Shown: piece by piece, positions 58,305 through 64,000 of the stretch
Numbering within the stretch: position 1 is the stretch's first letter
Layout: every line of letters starts with the position of its first letter
Assembly (NCBI GenBank): GCA_949358305.1
Contig: OX442316.1
Coordinates: 13,082,001-13,146,000, forward strand
Direction of reading: 5' to 3'
Length of the DNA stretch: 64,000 nt
DNA from: Strigamia acuminata
Lineage: Eukaryota; Arthropoda; Chilopoda; Geophilomorpha; Linotaeniidae
Program-made: the position numbers and the translations under genes
The notes under the pieces: model-generated
The model's database searches: none
Told to the model about the DNA's origin: nothing
Seen by the model: the letters and a program-made list of their open reading frames with translations, nothing else

Positions 58305-61300
58305 TATGTAGCGACGCATGGAGAAGATAACATGGAACGATAACAGTTGAATGCCTCTGATAATAGCCGAGCTTGCCTTGTAGTTGCTGTTACTTTTTGT
58401 TGCCTTAGAACTGCAGCAAGAAATTGCAGGCAAATCCTACACGTCTCCGTAGCGCCAGTGTGTGAATTTACACGTCGGAAAGAATAGAGGGAGGAAGTGA
58501 GTGAACCTGAGTTGAGAGTGAGTGAGTGAGAGAGGGTGGGAATTCCAACCACGCAAAACATACGTTTTGTGCAGTGACAAGGAATGTAAAAGCATGAGAT
58601 GTGCATGATAGAAGTGGGGGAATGTTGAGACAATTTAGCGCAAGTTTAATGTTTTGTGTGTACGCACTCAGCATTTTTTATTTTTGTTTAAACAAAAAAT
58701 TGAAAAAAAAATCTTCATTTTCGAACTGAAAACACGAATAAATGAATAAAAACTTGTAATTATATGTCATCTTGGCAATAAATGTTGTTAACTTAAGGCT
58801 TGTCCAATGTAATAAAATCTTTCTAGTACTTTAAAGAAAAAATACCAGGGTGAGTGCGTTATAACTTAGCAAAATATCCAATTTGTAATGTGTATCGCTT
58901 TGATGTGTTAATGATAAATACAAAACGCGATGTAGAATTAACTAACATCACATATTGTATTAGTCATTTAAACATTCTTTATTATAACACGAATAAATGA
59001 GGTTTTATATTGGGAGATCGTGTGATAAAATAACTGCTGCAAGCTTTATGGACAGTTAGTTGCAGTGATTTGCTGCCGACATTGTGTATGACGATTGATA
59101 TTTTAGCAGATAAATCAAAATGAATATTTTGCACTAGTAGTCTCTTGGGTAGCGTTGAGAATGGAGTTTTGAGAAGGATACATGGATAAGCCCCTAATAA
59201 AAATTTCGCTCGTCAGCAAAAATTTTCTAGTCTTTTCTTTTGACGCCATTCTGAGTTTGAGACAACCACAATCCCTCTGGTGAGGAATTTTGTGCAATGG
59301 TTGTTAGGCTTTGTAGAGCTATAAACAGGCGAAGCACGTCTTTCTACTTTCAAATATTTGATTCTGGTTGAGTTTTCGCTCGAGCAATGAGTTGAGAGTG
59401 AGCAAAAGGGTTGAGCCGAAAAAAAGAGGAAAGAAAAACAAATTTTTAATGGTGTGGTGACGACGATTGTTTGCGTACCGAACGACTAAGCAGACAACGT
59501 CTGTTTGTGTGTGGGGAGAGCATAAAAGAGGAAATTGTCTGAATGCACTTTCTTGTTAAAGATGATAATTAGCAAGTGCAATAAAAAAAAAAAAACTCAT
59601 CAAAATCCTCTGAATGATGCAAATCTATTCGCATGTAGAGGTTGGCTTTGGCATTATTCACCATAATTTGAGTCTGCATTTAATTTCATGTTCTGTGTTT
59701 ATTGTTCTGGATGGTCGATAGGCAAATAAGGCGTTTAAAGATTTGGATCTTAATTAAACTCTTCCATTACTGTCAATGGGATGTTTGCATCAGATCAATG
59801 TCTGAAGTTTTAATGAAATCATTAATTTGGCTGGGAGATGTAAAAATTTGGTTATTTGAGAAATTTGTCACGTCTGGTAATTAAGTAAACTAATTTAGAA
59901 ATTAATCTTAAAACGTGAAAACTTTAATATTAAAAAAAATAATTAGAAAGTTCTCACTTTATAGCATCTGGTGGCCTGGTTAGGCTCGATGGCAGAGCAC
60001 CACCCATTTCCAGGACTAGTTACTTCGGCAGTCAAGTTGTTAACGCTCGTTGTATCCCGTTCGTACTAGAGAGTTAAGCTAGCTTAGCACGAAACCGAGA
60101 TGGAAATGAGACGACCTGCAATTACTGTGCTGCCGATGCCGTATAGTGGCCAATTTTTTCCTGCATAAATGTACGAAATATTTATTTAATTGCTTAATTT
60201 CGAAACACATCAATAAAAATTTAAAATTCATAACTAATCCGTTTTGCAAAATGAATGAAAACAATAGCAATGAAGTGATAAATTGGAGCGTAACACGAGA
60301 TCATTTAGAAAATTTACATATTGCTCTTCATAAAAGAGCGATTTCTGAATGTCTTGCCAAGTGGTCATGGCAGGAATGTGCGCAGTTGTAACTTCCTTTT
60401 GCTTCTTTTATTTGCCGAGGCTCTTGCATGTTATCGCTCGCCAGGCGCTCATGGCACTCAGCATGGATTGAATTGCAGCATTTCTTGGGCCCTACACCTA
60501 CATTGAAGCAGGCAACGCAGTTTCTATAGTTAAAGGTGTGTTCTCTCTTTGTACGGGCAATGATGTCATGGACAAACAAGTTGTTATGCTTCATAAAGTG
60601 TGTACATGCCTCGAAATATGGGATGTGATGCGAGTCTTGCGCTGTGCGTGTGTGTACACGTATGCACTAAATAGCCGCTTATACAGCCGAGGTGCATTTA
60701 AGTATGAGGTTAAATTTTCTACTTTTATGTAGTTTGGGGATTTTATGTACATTTATTTTTTTTTTCCCTTATTTTTTCTTTTCGCTGATGCAGTCGAATG
60801 TTTATCTTTGTATGGTTTTATTCCTTGTCATGTACTATCGAACGGGTTTTGCAGTTTGTTGCTGTTTTGGGAGTTGCCTGGGTAATCTTATCATAACCTC
60901 CGTATCAGCTGCAAGGATGGAATTTTTTTTCTTTCTTTTATTATTTTTTAAATAAATTATTCGCCATGTTTGGATGGGCAATTGATGAATTTATATGTTC
61001 GAAAATGTATTTTTTTCTTCTATTTGATGAATAAGTTGTTTGGAAGTTAAAGTTTGGTTGGTTTCTTACTTTCTTGCAAGTGGGAAAGAGATTTGTTTAA
61101 AAAATAAACTGTTTTTATTTCTTTATTTTTATTTTTTGTATTGAGAAATGTGCTTATGATGGAAAAAAGAAACAAATCTTAGAGACGAAGACGAAGGAAG
61201 TTAAAGCGAAACCATAGAATTTGTAGAGCCAACTACACACAATTTTGGGTTTCGTGGTGCCGCGAGGGGGAAAAAAATGTTGGCGTTGGTTTCTACATCT

Positions 61301-62174
61301 GCAATATTTTTTCTTTCTTTCTGGTGAAGCCTTAATGTAAAATTAATTTTAGTTTTTTCAAACAGTTTTGAAATAAATTTTAAATAAAATAAAAAATGGT
61401 TTCATAGAGCGGAGCGTGGATGGAAATATCATGGTAAGGAAGAAGAAAAAAAATGAGGGTTGTGAAGGATATGGCGGTTTGAAGTTACTTAGAAAATGTG
61501 CAGATTCATGATAATCATTTAGATGATTCGACAGTTTGCAAAAACAGTACAGCCATGTTGAATTTTATTGACAGTATGATTGTTTACTGCATACATCTTG
61601 TCGAGACTTGAATACTATCTTGAAGTATGCAAATTTGATAGATTAATGCTTCCGAAGAAAGGTGCCGCAGTTTTACATCTCTCGGGACATTATTATGTAA
61701 TAATGCACAATGGTGTCACAAAGCAAGATTTAAATTATAGATATTGTGTTCTGAATATTAAATAAAATTAAATACAACAAACAAACAATTTTGAAGTTTG
61801 CAATTGAATAATTTGATTGAGTTAAATGACCAAAGGATGTTTTCGATAGTTTCTATTGGTGCATGTCAAAATCGATGTGGTGATTGGTAAATCAAGTTAG
61901 TGTTCACAAAACTTTTAGGCCATCTGGTGTATTCACATATGTGTGTTTGTGAATAAGCATCACGCTGGAGCCATATGTGACATATTTTTCTAGTAAGTTA
62001 ATGGTGCTGGTGCAAACAAGCGCTAAATGTATTCACAAATGAGCTTAACGTTGTTGTTGTTGTTGGGGATCGTTGTCGTTTTAGGACTTCAATTTTTTTA
62101 GGTTTATTAATAATTTAGTTTAATTTTTAGGAAAAGCATTTTCTTAAATAGGAATTTTTTTTTCGTGTTTATTG
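58305..62174. other. Non-coding stretch, possible 3' untranslated or intergenic DNA
   Basis: 58305-58640 stays GC-richer, with minus-strand frames of 68-110 codons that I cannot identify. A first AATAAA-type signal lies at about 58736. The remainder is AT-rich with T-runs at 60748-60760 and 60930-60945. 60390-60700 is less AT-rich. No further gene is supported. Confidence 0.4.
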
Positions 62175-62445
62175 TATTTTGCTGAAAATTTGTGACTATG
62201 TTTATAAGTTATGATGATAGACTACAACTCAGGTGACATTTATAGTCGTTGGATATTTATTTAATTAATTATTCTGAAGTGAAAATTTCTGCCCCTTTAA
62301 AGCTCTAGCATAACTTTTAAGCTGGCTTTGCTGCATTAGTAAAGAGCGCTTCGGACAACAGCTTTTGGATTTTACTATTAGTGTTTAAAACCACCACCAG
62401 ATGGTTCAAACTTATTTATTCTTATTGTTTACGACTTTACGTATT
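62175..62445 (-). repeat. Dispersed repeat, inverted partner of 27585-27865
   Basis: Read on the minus strand it contains AATAAGTTTGAACCATCTGG, CTCTTTACTAATGCAGCAAA and ACATAGTCACAAATTTTC, in the same order as 27585-27865. Differences are scattered substitutions and short gaps (one copy has about 13 extra bases after CTGGTGGTGG). Confidence 0.75.
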
Positions 62446-62467
62446 ATGTTCCCTAGTAGCGACGCTC

Positions 62468-62697
62468 ATTTTAGCGATTTTTAGCAAAGAAGTCCCATTT
62501 TAGCGAACATGTCATTTTAGCGACACAAAAACCTAGGTTTTAGCGACAAGCCGGCTCAAAAAAGTGGTTTTCATCAAAAAACCAGTAAGGTTAGGTTTGC
62601 GGGAGGTTAAGAGGGGGCGCAGCCCCCCCCTTGTTAGCCCTTCTTAGGAATTAAACCTAGGTTTTTGTGTCGCTAAAATGACATGTTCGCTAAAATG
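62468..62697. mobile_element. TIR element with perfect 45-bp arms and CATTTTAGCGA subrepeats
   Basis: 62496-62540 and 62653-62697 are exact reverse complements (CATTTTAGCGAACATGTCAT and on through ACCTAGGTTT). ATTTTAGCGA-like units occur at 62468, 62496, 62513 and 62536 on the left, and in reverse on the right. The centre has a G/C hairpin (GGGGGC..GCCCCC) at about 62613-62627. No coding capacity. Confidence 0.8.
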
Positions 62698-64000
62698 ATG
62701 TACATCCCTGTCATCTGCGATATATCGCAATATCGCATATCGCAACATATGATTTGCTTTCTTCAAAAAAGAATCAAATGTCATTTACTGGCAAAGATTA
62801 TTAGTAGTAGTTGGTTTTATTTTATTTTATTTTTTTTGTGCACTGACAATCGAACAAAAAAAACGAGATGGAAATTGCAGGCTTTGCAATTTGCAGAAAT
62901 TTCTGAGGTGTGAAATTTTCAATTTTCAACAAAGCACTTTTGACATACCAGGAAACGTAAACAAATTAAATTTACAACCCAAAAAAAAGGAATATTTTTT
63001 ATTGTAGCTTTCAGTATTTCATTGAATTAAATAAAGAAAAAAACTGAAAAAAATATACTTGTAAGTCAAAACTAAAAAAAATCAATAAAAAATCAATAAA
63101 TGGAATTGAAGAAAAGCAGAAAAATCGAAAAAATATTGCGATGTAATGTGAAGTTCAACTTTTATTTTATGCATGTGCATTTTCTTTTTGCATTCAAATA
63201 TGGATCGATTTCTTGAATGTGCGTTGGATTTCTAAACTAAGGTTGGTGGGCTTGGGTGAAATTCGGTTGAGGTCTCCTCTGATTGCTCCCCTTGCCACAA
63301 ATAACAAAAGAGTTTAGAATTTGAGCGGCTGCTTCTTGTACTTTTTCGAAGTGATAAATTTGCACTCGCTTGTTTGTAATGATGTTTTCCAGGAGATGGT
63401 GGCAATGATGAGCTCTACAAAAAGGATGGAACTTCTCTTCCTTTCGATCTTGTCAGCTGCAAATGAAGCTGCACATGCACGCATGCGTAATCGTCTGCAA
63501 GGATTTCGATTTCTTTGGAAAGGATGATTTAAAATGAAAAAAAGAAAAAAAAAATTTTAGGTGCAAATGAGAATGGGGAAAACTTTGCAACACTTGAAAA
63601 TCTGTGAAATAAAAAGAAAAAGTAATGAAACGACAAATCGATGCGATTTAATTGAAAAAAAGGGAAGTTGTCGATTTCTACAACCTAACCTTTCAGATTG
63701 GGGTTGAAAAGACTCACTTTCGGTTGTTGGTTCCTCTTCAAGTATGGGTTGATGGGGTGCACTGCCGTTGTGGCCGGTTGGACGACCATGTCGGTCTTCA
63801 CCTTTTGGGACCCTCGGTTATGATTCATTGGCCGTGACACCGATAAGAAGCGAGAGAGTGAATGACGCATCCGTCGAATTCCTTGCGGAGAAATGAGTTC
63901 GTCTGTGTCGTCTGACCTGTCTGGCCGAGGAAATGGGTGTGCGTGTTCTTAGGAATTCTAGTTGGTCGCCCATCCTTGTCACGAACAATGATGGTAATGG
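62698..64000. other. Window end: AT-rich stretch, then a GC-richer island with possible exon edges
   Basis: From about 63240 the composition becomes GC-richer. On the + strand, GATGTTTTCCAG ending near 63391 and CCTAACCTTTCAG ending 63696 look like acceptors, but each following frame meets a stop within about 50 codons. On the minus strand a frame is open from about 63944 down to a donor-like GAAA|GTGAGT at 63718/63717, giving about 75 codons with no recognised domain. I cannot decide between these readings; the region continues beyond the window. Confidence 0.3.

Noticed and set aside
59960-60040. Possible tRNA gene (GGCTCGATGGCAGAGCACC resembles an A-box region)
   Set aside because: No matching B box or cloverleaf arms at the required spacing.

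Overview
The window looks like AT-rich, gene-poor DNA from a metazoan nuclear genome, probably an invertebrate. I see long intronic or intergenic stretches with consensus splice sites (such as the donor GTAAGT). There are no bacterial-style operons, rRNA genes, convincing tRNA genes or CRISPR arrays. By eye the A+T content is about two thirds. I cannot name the species. Almost all long open reading frames here are chance frames in AT-rich DNA or lie inside repeats, and I left them out.

Host gene content is sparse. The best supported piece is an exon at 48171-48667. It has a strong splice acceptor, a GC-rich leader, an ATG at 48598, 23 codons reading as a signal peptide, and a consensus GTAAGT donor in phase 1. 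It is the first coding exon of a secreted or membrane protein on the + strand with large introns. Two weaker downstream candidates are an acceptor-bounded open stretch at 55685-55797 and a phase-compatible, cysteine-containing terminal exon at 58189-58304. Other GC-richer islands (about 5600-6190, 13210-13440, 39270-39650, 44230-44940, 63240-64000) could hold exons or conserved regulatory DNA, but I recognise no protein in them.

The rest is dominated by transposable elements. (1) A 1.42-kb non-autonomous LTR retrotransposon at 30205-31628 has two 248-bp LTRs with no difference seen, a 5-bp target duplication, a tRNA-Ser-type primer site, a polypurine tract, a 19-bp tandem repeat in its leader and a truncated gag-like ORF. 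(2) A solo LTR lies at 18390-18576. (3) A 2.0-kb foldback element at 28128-30157 has TTAA duplications and three internal minisatellites. (4) There are many short terminal-inverted-repeat (TIR) elements (MITEs) of several families. The largest group has termini TA|G(G/C)TGCATTCAAA. Others have CAGTCGAA...CGTTATAACGAA termini, CAGTAGAACG..GATTATC termini, TACCGTA termini with arrays of short GC-rich subrepeats, and ACCCATATGGTTCAAAAATA termini. (5) There are traces of hAT, mariner, Tc1 and tRNA-derived SINE sequences.

Elements are often nested. At 38571-39259 three families sit one inside another, at 43530-43910 a Tc1-like element interrupts another MITE, and at 18350-18627 a solo LTR interrupts a MITE whose uninterrupted relatives are also in this window. 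The notable biology here is this layered, mostly non-autonomous transposon population, plus one possible large-intron secreted-protein gene.
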